Below are positions 1-5,696 of a stretch of 7,466 nucleotides of DNA, in pieces. This DNA is from Solobacterium sp. UBA636. GTDB taxonomy: Bacteria > Bacillota_I > Bacilli_A > Erysipelotrichales > Erysipelotrichaceae. The DNA lies in the NCBI GenBank assembly GCA_002299675.1, contig DBOW01000001.1:13738-21203 (forward strand), read 5' to 3'. A model generated the notes under the pieces. The model was not told where the DNA came from. It searched no databases and saw only the letters and a list, made by a program, of their open reading frames with translations. The translations under genes and the position numbers were made by a program. Every line of letters starts with the position of its first letter. The first letter of the stretch is position 1.

Positions 1-147
1 AGGCACTGTTTTGGCATATATAATCATCCGTTTTCCAATTTAAAAATAATGGAAACACAATTTTAAGCCCCATTTTGTCTGATAAATACAGGATAATTAT
101 GTGAAATAATAAACTTATTTGGTTTCACTTTAATTTTAATTTATTAA

Positions 148-156
148 TGATACAAT
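148..156 (+). promoter_or_regulatory. Putative extended -10 promoter of the HU gene
   Basis: TGATACAAT fits the TGn plus TATAAT extended -10 pattern, with five of six hexamer bases matching. It lies 32 nt before the HU start codon in very AT-rich DNA, so transcription would begin near 163 and leave room for the ribosome binding site at 174-179. No convincing -35 box lies at the usual distance (CTTTAA at 128-133 is the nearest), which is tolerable for an extended -10 promoter. Assigned by eye only. Confidence 0.45.
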
Positions 157-188
157 AAGTGCATTGCGAAAAAAGGAGATTATATTTT

Positions 189-476
189 ATGGCAGAAAAG
201 ATTACTAAGAGTGAATTAATAGAAGCTGTTATCGATGTAAATCCAAAGTTATCTAAGGCAGCCGCAAAGGATGTAGTTGATACTGTATTTGATACTATTG
301 TTGACTGTTTAAAGAACGATGGTGTTGTAGATATTCGTGGTTTTGGCAAGTTCTCAGTTAAGACAAGAGCTGGCAGAACCGGTATCAATCCAATGACTAA
401 GGAAAAGATTGAAATTGCAGAGACTAAGGCGCCTGCATTTAAGCCATCTAATTCATTAAAGGAACTTTTTAAATAA
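189..476 (+). CDS. hup: HU-family histone-like DNA-binding protein
   Basis: Encodes a 95-residue protein, the usual HU length. HU binds DNA non-specifically as a dimer, bends it and compacts the nucleoid. The sequence shows the N-terminal helical dimerisation part (MAEKITKSELIEAV, residues 1-14), the RGFGKFSV segment (50-57), and the DNA-binding arm with the tip proline in GINPMT (65-70), followed by the family's closing APAFKPS (81-87). The ATG at 189 is preferred over an in-frame ATG at 159. It has an AAGGAG ribosome binding site about 9 nt upstream, gives the canonical MAEKITKSEL start, and lies downstream of the inferred transcription start. The gene appears monocistronic, with its own extended -10 promoter and an intrinsic terminator 8 nt after the stop. 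Nothing is truncated. IHF is a related alternative, but a single short gene of this kind in a Firmicute is normally HU. Confidence 0.96.
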   Translation: MAEKITKSELIEAVIDVNPKLSKAAAKDVVDTVFDTIVDCLKNDGVVDIRGFGKFSVKTRAGRTGINPMTKEKIEIAETKAPAFKPSNSLKELFK

Positions 477-484
477 GTTTTAAT

Positions 485-515
485 GACTATCATATATCTA
501 TGGTAGTCTTTTTTT
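485..515 (+). terminator. Intrinsic terminator of the HU gene
   Basis: GACTATCA (485-492) pairs with TGGTAGTC (501-508) in an 8-bp stem with one G-T wobble and an 8-nt loop. Seven further T residues follow the stem (509-515). It ends only 4 nt before the start codon of the next gene, so transcription of that gene must read through or begin elsewhere. Confidence 0.88.
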
Positions 516-519
516 AAGT

Positions 520-1293
520 ATGAAATATGCATTAATCACCGGTGCTTCCAGTGGTATAGGGAAGCAGATGGCATACCTTCTGGCAAGGGATAAATATGGC
601 CTTATTATTGTTGCCAGAAGGGAGAATCTGCTTAATAAGATAAGAGATGATATTGTGCAGAAATATGGAGTGGATGTACATGTTCTGTCTGTTGATGTCT
701 CTTCAGGCTATAAAGATATCTATGATTATTGTATAAACAGGAAAATAGTCGTTGATATCTTGATAAATAACGCTGGATTTGGCTATTATGGTAAGTGTCT
801 GGAAGCTGATGAAAAGGTCTATGAGCTGATGATAGATCTCAACAATAAGGCTTTGACTGGTTTATGTCAGCTGTTTGGAAAAGATATGGTAAAAAGACAT
901 GAGGGTCATATTCTCAATGTGGCTTCGGTAGCTGGTTTTATGCCAGGGCCATATATGTCAGTTTATTATGCCAGCAAGGCATTTGTGTTAAACTATACGC
1001 TTGGTTTAAGACAGGAGCTTAAAGGGGAAGGCGTCAAAGTAAGTGCTTTGTGTCCAGCACCAACCAGAAGTGAGTTCTGGGATGTGGCTGGTGTTAAGGG
1101 AAGCAGTGTTTATTCATTGTTTTCAAGAACATCTGCTCAGGCTGCCAGAACTGCTATGAAATGTATCAGATATAACAGGCCTTATATGATAGATGGTCTA
1201 TTATACAAAATAATGATTCAGATATGTCGTATGCTGCCTGTGGGAGTCAGTGCATGGATTATGGGCATTGTTCAATCACATATCAAGGGATAA
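520..1293 (+). CDS. Short-chain dehydrogenase/reductase (DltE/YqjQ-like, substrate unknown)
   Basis: Encodes 257 residues of a classical SDR, a soluble NAD(P)-dependent oxidoreductase with a Rossmann fold. The cofactor glycine motif TGASSGIG is at residues 7-14, a following VARR at 31-34 suggests NADP preference, and NNAG is at 83-86. The likely catalytic residues are N108 (in DLNNKA), S136 (in VASVAG), Y149 and K153 (YxxxK). The hydrophobic C-terminal stretch around residues 230-253 is typical of the COG0300 (DltE/YqjQ) subgroup, whose substrates are mostly unassigned. The start is fixed by the fold: the next Met, residue 17, would remove the glycine motif. No Shine-Dalgarno sequence precedes the ATG, which directly follows the T-tract of the HU terminator. 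Transketolase genes follow after 39 nt with no terminator between, so co-transcription is likely but a shared pathway is not shown. The class is certain; the substrate is not. Confidence 0.92.
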   Translation: MKYALITGASSGIGKQMAYLLARDKYGLIIVARRENLLNKIRDDIVQKYGVDVHVLSVDVSSGYKDIYDYCINRKIVVDILINNAGFGYYGKCLEADEKVYELMIDLNNKALTGLCQLFGKDMVKRHEGHILNVASVAGFMPGPYMSVYYASKAFVLNYTLGLRQELKGEGVKVSALCPAPTRSEFWDVAGVKGSSVYSLFSRTSAQAARTAMKCIRYNRPYMIDGLLYKIMIQICRMLPVGVSAWIMGIVQSHIKG

Positions 1294-1332
1294 GGGATTT
1301 GTAGTAAAATTAGGACGGTTAAAGGGAAAAGG

Positions 1333-2145
1333 ATGATGGAAGATTTAAAGTTACACGCAAACAACATTCGTAAAAACATTGTAAAGATGGTTACCAATGC
1401 GAAAAGTGGCCATCCAGGCGGTTCTTTGTCAGCTGCCGATATACTGACAGTTCTCTATTTTGAGTTTATGGACATTAATAGAGAAAACGCAAACTCAATT
1501 GACAGAGACCGTTTTGTTCTGTCTAAGGGTCATGCTTCACCAGCTTTATATGCGGTATTGAAGGAAAAGGGTATTATCGACGATGATCTTTTAAGTTTCA
1601 GAGTACTTGGTTCAAGACTGCAGGGACATCCTGATATGAAAAGGGTAGAAGGTGTTGATATGTCTACCGGTTCTTTAGGCCAGGGTATTTCAGCTGCCGT
1701 AGGTATGGCAATCGCCAACAAGCTTGACAATAATGAACACAGAATCTACGCAATGCTGGGAGATGGTGAATGTCAGGAAGGTGAGGTATGGGAAGCTTCT
1801 ATGGCTGCCGCTCACTATAAACTGGATAATCTTTGCGCCATTCTTGATTTTAATGGTCTGCAGATTGATGGAGATATTAGAGATGTTATGTCGCCACTGC
1901 CATTTGATGAGAAGTTCAAAGCATTTGGCTGGCATGTAATAGAAATAGATGGTCACAACTTTGACGAAATCAGAAACGCCTTAAATGAAGCCAAGACCGT
2001 TAAGGGCAAGCCTACAATGATTATTGCCCATACTGTTAAGGGAAAGGGTGTATCTTATATGGAAAATGCTGCAAACTGGCATGGTGTAGCACCTAATGCT
2101 GAGCAGTGCGAAATCGCTTTAAAGGATCTGGAGGTAATTAAGTAA
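1333..2145 (+). CDS. tkt: Transketolase, N-terminal (thiamine diphosphate-binding) subunit
   Basis: Encodes 270 residues matching the N-terminal third to half of full-length transketolase. With the next gene it forms the enzyme that transfers two-carbon ketol units between sugar phosphates in the non-oxidative pentose phosphate pathway. Visible motifs are SGHPGG (25-30), KGHA (65-68), GHP (98-100), TGSLGQG (112-118), the diphosphate/Mg-binding GDG (143-145) with its partner asparagine in DFNG (172-175), and HTVKGKG (233-239). The split form is common in anaerobic Firmicutes and archaea and is not a broken gene: the second half begins at the stop. The start could be ATG 1333 or ATG 1336. An AAAGGG at 1321-1326 lies 6 or 9 nt upstream, so both are possible. 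A TAAAAT at 1305-1310 is a weak possible -10 for an internal promoter. The TAA stop overlaps the next ATG by one base. Confidence 0.96.
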   Translation: MMEDLKLHANNIRKNIVKMVTNAKSGHPGGSLSAADILTVLYFEFMDINRENANSIDRDRFVLSKGHASPALYAVLKEKGIIDDDLLSFRVLGSRLQGHPDMKRVEGVDMSTGSLGQGISAAVGMAIANKLDNNEHRIYAMLGDGECQEGEVWEASMAAAHYKLDNLCAILDFNGLQIDGDIRDVMSPLPFDEKFKAFGWHVIEIDGHNFDEIRNALNEAKTVKGKPTMIIAHTVKGKGVSYMENAANWHGVAPNAEQCEIALKDLEVIK

Positions 2146-3068
2146 TGGCAATCCCTACACGTGAAGCCTATGGAAGAACACTGGCTAAATTAGTTGAAGA
2201 AAATAAAGATATTGTCGTACTTGATGCCGACCTGAGTGGATCAACAAAGACAGCACTGGCCAAAAAGGTTGCCCCTGAGAGACATTTCAATATGGGTATT
2301 GCCGAGGCTAATATGCTGGGCGTGGCTGCAGGTCTTGCGGCCAGCGGTAAAACTGTGTTTGCCTCAAGCTTTGTCATCTTTGCGACAGGACGTGCCTGGG
2401 AACAGATGAGAAATTCTGTCTGCTACCCTGAACTCAACGTAAAACTCTGTGGTTCGCATGGCGGTCTGTCAGTTGGTGAAGATGGCGCAACCCATCAGTC
2501 ACTGGAAGATGTAGCGATTATGCGCGCTATCCCAAGATTGAGAGTCTACCAGCCATGTGACGCCAGGGAAACTGAAGCCGTCATCAGACATGTAGCTGAA
2601 ATCAAAGGCCCTTGTTATGTAAGACTTGGCAGAGCCAATGTTGATGATGTATATGAAGGCGAAGTGCCTGATGTAACAAAGGTACACGTACTGCGTCAGG
2701 GTGAGAAGGTTGCGCTTTTAGCTACCGGCTATGAGGTTCAGCAGGTCTTAAAGGCTGCCGATATCTTAAAGGAACAGGGCATCAATGCCACTGTTGTCGA
2801 TATTGCCTGCATCAAGCCAATTGATGAGGAAGGTGTCATCGATATCCTGAAGAATCATGAACATGTCTTCACAGTTGAGGAGCATTCAATTGTCGGCGGT
2901 TTTGGTTCAGCAGTATGTGAAGTTGCCTGCAATAAATACCCACACATCATCCACCGTATCGGTGTAAATGATATCTTTGGTGAATCAGGACCAGCCATGG
3001 CTGTCATCACCAAGTATGGTCTTGATGGTGAATCAATCGCCAGAAAGGTACTGGAAACAGTTAAGTAG
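2145..3068 (+). CDS. tkt: Transketolase, C-terminal subunit
   Basis: Encodes 307 residues covering the pyrimidine-binding and C-terminal domains of transketolase, completing the enzyme started by the upstream gene. The conserved glutamate that activates the thiamine ring is E54 in GIAEANMLGVAAG (51-63). GEDGATHQSLED (111-122) is the phosphate-binding/active-site loop, VRLGR (159-163) closes the Pyr domain, and the C-terminal domain shows EEHSIVGGFG (245-254) and FGESG (278-282). A related alternative is the C-terminal half of DXP synthase, but pairing with a separate N-terminal subunit and the motif spacing favour transketolase. Translation is probably coupled: the start codon shares its A with the upstream TAA stop (TAATG), and a GGAGG sits at 2130-2134, 10 nt before the ATG. 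A terminator follows 6 nt after the stop. Confidence 0.96.
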   Translation: MAIPTREAYGRTLAKLVEENKDIVVLDADLSGSTKTALAKKVAPERHFNMGIAEANMLGVAAGLAASGKTVFASSFVIFATGRAWEQMRNSVCYPELNVKLCGSHGGLSVGEDGATHQSLEDVAIMRAIPRLRVYQPCDARETEAVIRHVAEIKGPCYVRLGRANVDDVYEGEVPDVTKVHVLRQGEKVALLATGYEVQQVLKAADILKEQGINATVVDIACIKPIDEEGVIDILKNHEHVFTVEEHSIVGGFGSAVCEVACNKYPHIIHRIGVNDIFGESGPAMAVITKYGLDGESIARKVLETVK

Positions 3069-3074
3069 TTATTT

Positions 3075-3106
3075 AAGTCACTGCAAAATAATGTGGTGAC
3101 TTTTTT
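3075..3106 (+). terminator. Intrinsic terminator after the transketolase genes
   Basis: AAGTCACTGC (3075-3084) pairs with GTGGTGACTT (3093-3102). This gives a 10-bp stem with two wobble pairs, an 8-nt A/T loop, and a T-run through 3106. It closes the SDR-transketolase unit. Confidence 0.9.
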
Positions 3107-3127
3107 AGTGATGAAAAGTAGACAAAC

Positions 3128-3155
3128 GTGCTTATATAAAAAATAATATAAGCAC
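3128..3155. repeat. Perfect 10-bp inverted repeat between terminator and promoter
   Basis: GTGCTTATAT (3128-3137) and ATATAAGCAC (3146-3155) are exact reverse complements separated by 8 nt (AAAAAATA). No T-tract follows on either strand, so it does not look like a simple terminator. It is upstream of the inferred -10 at 3196-3204, with its right end about 40 bp away, where a regulator could bind. A dyad operator, or an mRNA 3'-end structure if the upstream terminator leaks, are both possible. No regulator can be named. Confidence 0.6.
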
Positions 3156-3193
3156 AAAAGTTTCTTCATTTCTATATAAAAACAGTTTAACAA

Positions 3194-3204
3194 TATGATA
3201 CTAT
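3194..3204 (+). promoter_or_regulatory. Putative extended -10 promoter of the PurF-like gene
   Basis: TATGATACTAT contains the Gram-positive TRTGn extension (TATGA, 3194-3198) directly before TACTAT, which matches TATAAT at five of six positions. Transcription would start near 3211, giving a very short leader that still includes the GTGAGG ribosome binding site at 3215-3220. No clear -35 box is seen. There is no room for a riboswitch between this promoter and the ATG at 3227. Confidence 0.5.
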
Positions 3205-3226
3205 TTTGCCTGTAGTGAGGTAAAAA

Positions 3227-4642
3227 ATGAGCGGATATTTTGGTGTTGCGGGAAAAGAAGACTGTGTTCTTGATTTATTTTTTGGGGTAGACTACCATTC
3301 ACATCTTGGTACAAGACGTGCGGGTATGGCTGTCTATGGTGATAAGGGTTTTAAGAGATCAATTCACAACATTCAGAATACACCTTTTCGAACTAAATTT
3401 GAAAAAGATATAGATGAATTTGAAGGCTATTATGGTATAGGTGTTATTTCAGATAATGAGGCTCAGCCTTTAATGGTTAAGTCGCATCTTGGGGCTTTTG
3501 CGATCTGTACGGTTGGCCGAATCAACAATCTGGATGAGCTGACAAAGCTTTGTTTTGATAAGGGTGTTACTCATTTCCTGGAGACCAGCAGTGGCGATAT
3601 TAATCCTACTGAGCTGGTAGCTTCTCTGATCAATCATAAAGAGACTTTTGAAGAAGGCCTTGAATATGTTCAGGATATGGTTGATGGTTCGATGAGTGTA
3701 CTTGTTCTGACTAATAAGGGCATTTATGCATCAAGAGATAAATATGGACGTACACCACTGGTTATTGGTAAAAAGGACAGTGGATACTGCATGACTTTTG
3801 AAAGTTCAGCATTTCTCAATCTTGGCTATACGCATTATAAGGATCTGGGTCCTGGCGAGATAGTATTTGTCGATGAAAACCAGTGTACTACTTTGAAGGA
3901 AGCTGGAGAAGAAATGAAGATCTGTTCCTTCTTATGGGTATACTATGGTTATCCTACAAGTACCTATGAGGGTGTCAATGTTGAATGTATGCGCAATGAA
4001 TGTGGAAGATTATTGTCTTTGCGTGACAGGGAAAATAATGTTGAGGTTGACTGTGTAGCTGGTGTGCCTGATTCAGGTACTGCTCATGCGATAGGCTACT
4101 CTAATGAATCTAAGATTCCTTTCTCCCGTCCATTTATTAAATATACACCAACCTGGCCGCGTTCCTTTATGCCAACAAGTCAGAAACAGCGCAACATGAT
4201 TGCCAAGATGAAACTGATTCCGGTCAGAGAACTTATTAAGGATAAGAAGCTGCTGCTGATTGATGATTCAATAGTAAGAGGTACTCAATTAGGTGAAACA
4301 ACCCAGTTTTTATATGATTCAGGAGCTAAGGAAGTACATGTGAGACCTGCCTGTCCACCTATTATGTTTGGCTGCAAGTTCTTAAACTTCTCCCGTTCCA
4401 GTTCAGAGATGGAGCTGATTACCAGAAGAGTTATTTATGAACTGGAAGAGGGCAATGTAACTGAGGAGGTATTAAAGGAATATGCCAATCCTCAAAGTGA
4501 GAAGTATCTCAGGATGTGTGAAGAGATAAGGAAGAAGGGTAATTTTACTACACTTCGTTATCATGATCTGAATGATATGGTTAAGTCTATTGGCCTTCCT
4601 AAGTGTAAATTATGTACATACTGTTTTGATAAGGCTGAGTAG
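3227..4642 (+). CDS. PurF-like amidophosphoribosyltransferase paralogue with a degenerate glutaminase domain
   Basis: Encodes 471 residues that align throughout with PurF, the enzyme transferring glutamine amide nitrogen to PRPP to begin purine synthesis. The PRPP-binding motif LLLIDDSIVRGT (342-353), the GVPDSG loop (279-284) and the four cysteine positions that hold the [4Fe-4S] cluster in Bacillus subtilis PurF (here C233, C383, C463, C466) are kept. The N-terminal glutaminase half is not: the catalytic cysteine that follows the Met or propeptide in PurF (CGxFG) is a serine here (SGYFG, 2-6), the HVRYxT motif is replaced by a shortened VISDNEAQP (73-81), and HNGN is VGRI (96-99). The flexible PRPP loop NRYVGRTF is also altered (TPTWPRSF, 307-314), and the C-terminus stops right after the last cluster cysteines. 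GTGAGG precedes the ATG by 6 nt. The family is clear, but glutamine-dependent PurF activity is unlikely. It could use free ammonia, or bind PRPP in another role. Confidence 0.88.
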   Translation: MSGYFGVAGKEDCVLDLFFGVDYHSHLGTRRAGMAVYGDKGFKRSIHNIQNTPFRTKFEKDIDEFEGYYGIGVISDNEAQPLMVKSHLGAFAICTVGRINNLDELTKLCFDKGVTHFLETSSGDINPTELVASLINHKETFEEGLEYVQDMVDGSMSVLVLTNKGIYASRDKYGRTPLVIGKKDSGYCMTFESSAFLNLGYTHYKDLGPGEIVFVDENQCTTLKEAGEEMKICSFLWVYYGYPTSTYEGVNVECMRNECGRLLSLRDRENNVEVDCVAGVPDSGTAHAIGYSNESKIPFSRPFIKYTPTWPRSFMPTSQKQRNMIAKMKLIPVRELIKDKKLLLIDDSIVRGTQLGETTQFLYDSGAKEVHVRPACPPIMFGCKFLNFSRSSSEMELITRRVIYELEEGNVTEEVLKEYANPQSEKYLRMCEEIRKKGNFTTLRYHDLNDMVKSIGLPKCKLCTYCFDKAE

Positions 4643-4721
4643 GATTTCATTTTTATTTCAGCTACAGGTTATAAGATAATTATGTGCTGGACGCACAGAA
4701 TTTAATCATACTTCCAAAACA

Positions 4722-4755
4722 GAAAGACAGGTTATTGCCTGTCTTTCAGCTTTTT
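4722..4755 (+). terminator. Intrinsic terminator after the PurF-like gene
   Basis: GAAAGACAGG (4722-4731) and CCTGTCTTTC (4738-4747) form a perfect 10-bp stem with a 6-nt loop. AGC and then five T residues (4751-4755) follow. The interrupted T-tract makes it slightly weaker than the other terminators. A smaller 5-bp hairpin (TGTGC/GCACA, 4683-4697) lies just upstream and is not convincing alone. Confidence 0.78.
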
Positions 4756-4778
4756 GGGTATATTCTGGTAAAGGCGAT

Positions 4779-4787
4779 TGCGATAAT
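4779..4787 (+). promoter_or_regulatory. Putative extended -10 promoter of the membrane-anchored barrel gene
   Basis: TGCGATAAT has the TGn extension followed by GATAAT, five of six matches to TATAAT. It sits between the terminator ending at 4755 and the leader hairpin beginning at 4805, so a transcript starting near 4794 would carry the whole hairpin in its 5' leader. No -35 box stands out. Confidence 0.4.
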
Positions 4788-4804
4788 AATTTGTCCATTT
4801 CCTT

Positions 4805-4843
4805 AAAAGGGCTTTCTTAATTGTGGTTGGGAAGGCTCTTTTT
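4805..4843 (+). promoter_or_regulatory. Leader hairpin: attenuator-like and covering the ribosome binding site
   Basis: AAAAGGGCTTTC (4805-4816) pairs with GAAGGCTCTTTT (4831-4842) over 12 bp including two wobbles. TTAAT (4817-4821) and GTTGG (4826-4830) extend the stem, mainly through G-T pairs, to a TGTG loop. The right arm ends in a run of five T (4839-4843) directly before the ATG at 4845, as in an intrinsic terminator. The same arm holds GGGAAGG (4829-4835), the only Shine-Dalgarno-like sequence for the downstream gene. It could therefore work as an attenuator, as an SD-masking structure, or simply as a second terminator of the upstream gene. Confidence 0.6.
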
Positions 4844-4844
4844 A

Positions 4845-5645
4845 ATGTATTATAGAGATATGAAGAAGAAATATGTGATAGGTATAGTATTTGCGGTTTT
4901 GATGGTATCGCTGTTTTATCTTAAGCGGGAAAATAATACAAGAGCTCTTTTTTCATGGCGAAGTGAAGTTATAAGTGAAGAGGCGGATGAGCTTATTGAG
5001 TTTATCAATGACAATAAGTTCAATACTCTGTATCAGGAGTTTGATCTGGATGATGTGGAAAGTATTCAGGCTTTTGGCAATAAGACTGATATACAGCTTT
5101 ATCATCTGTGTGGTTCTCCAGACTGGGATATTGAGAGAATAAAAGAGGAAATACTGGCTGTATATAAAGTGAATCAGGATATTACCACCAATATTAAGGG
5201 TCTGGTAGTTGATATAGAGCCATATCTTAAGGCTGACTGGGATAAGAATAAGAAAAAAATTATGTCTTCATATATCGATGATATGATTGAGGCCAATGAA
5301 TATGCTGCCAAGCTTGGTCTGGAGTATTTTTTATGTATTCCCTACTGGTATGAGGCAGGAAATGTTGATCGTCTGGTCAAGGATGGATGTGATGGTCTGG
5401 TGGTTATGAACTATTACAAGGGTAAGGAACTGGAACATCTAAGCGATGAGATGGAGAGCTGTTTCCGTTATAATAAGGAACTGGTTACAGCTTTTGAGAT
5501 GCAGGAAGCTGGTAAGCATGATCTGAGTGAAAACAATACTTATCATGATGAGGGACTTGGTGTTGTGAATGAGATATATGAAAAGATATATAACAGATAC
5601 CCCCGCATTGGTCTGGCGGTTCATTATTATGATGTATTAAAATAG
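4845..5645 (+). CDS. Membrane-anchored protein resembling a TIM-barrel glycoside hydrolase, function unknown
   Basis: The reading frame gives 266 residues from ATG 4845 or 261 from ATG 4860; residues below are numbered from 4860. MKKK plus a hydrophobic stretch (about 5-21) is a signal anchor or uncleaved signal peptide, so the rest should be extracellular. The remainder shows alternating strands and helices like a (beta/alpha)8 barrel: NTLYQEF (55-61), DIQLYHLC (77-84), GLVVDIEPY (114-122), LEYFLCIPYWYE (154-165), GLVVMNYY (179-186), ELVTAFEMQEA (207-217) and IGLAVHYYD (250-258). The strand-end DxE (D118, E120), the later MNYY and E213 recall GH18-type catalytic sites, but the full DxxDxDxE motif is absent, so enzymatic activity is an inference. 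A TTG at 4821 is in frame but lies in the hairpin and only lengthens the N-terminus. GGGAAGG at 4829-4835 suits ATG 4845. The antiporter operon follows after 51 nt without a terminator. I recognise no named family. Confidence 0.75.
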   Translation: MYYRDMKKKYVIGIVFAVLMVSLFYLKRENNTRALFSWRSEVISEEADELIEFINDNKFNTLYQEFDLDDVESIQAFGNKTDIQLYHLCGSPDWDIERIKEEILAVYKVNQDITTNIKGLVVDIEPYLKADWDKNKKKIMSSYIDDMIEANEYAAKLGLEYFLCIPYWYEAGNVDRLVKDGCDGLVVMNYYKGKELEHLSDEMESCFRYNKELVTAFEMQEAGKHDLSENNTYHDEGLGVVNEIYEKIYNRYPRIGLAVHYYDVLK

Positions 5646-5696
5646 GATAAATGGTTGTACAATAAAGAATGAATTTTAAAAATAGGGGGTATTAAC

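Noticed and set aside
1..60. TATAAT at 19-24 and a 6-bp inverted repeat TTTCCA/TGGAAA at 32-55
   Set aside because: Any -35 would lie outside the window, the hairpin is short with an A/T loop and no T-tract, and such matches are expected by chance in AT-rich DNA.
92..103. GATAATTATGTG occurs here and again at 4675-4686
   Set aside because: A single shared AT-rich 12-mer in 7.5 kb is close to chance expectation, and the flanking sequence does not align.
125..532. An open frame of 135 codons on the minus strand across the HU gene
   Set aside because: It lies antisense to a clear HU coding region and its terminator, has no recognisable motif, and follows from the codon composition of the opposite strand.
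1690..1956. Open frames on both strands overlapping the first transketolase half
   Set aside because: The frame at 1333-2145 has every expected transketolase motif; the overlapping frames have none.
1333..2147. Transketolase interrupted by a stop codon, as if a frameshifted pseudogene
   Set aside because: Two-gene transketolase is a normal arrangement. The break falls at the domain boundary, and the second gene has its own SD and ATG in a TAATG overlap.
2855..3193. Minus-strand open frame spanning the end of transketolase and the following gap
   Set aside because: Its first part is antisense to the conserved C-terminal domain and the rest covers the terminator and AT-rich DNA. No ribosome binding site or family motif is visible.
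3069..3226. Purine riboswitch or T-box upstream of the PurF-like gene
   Set aside because: The inferred transcript start leaves only about 15 nt of leader, and no riboswitch-like conserved core is visible in the gap.
4821..4844. TTG start at 4821 for the barrel-like gene
   Set aside because: It sits in the hairpin with no SD upstream and adds nothing to the signal-anchor; ATG 4845 or 4860 is more natural.
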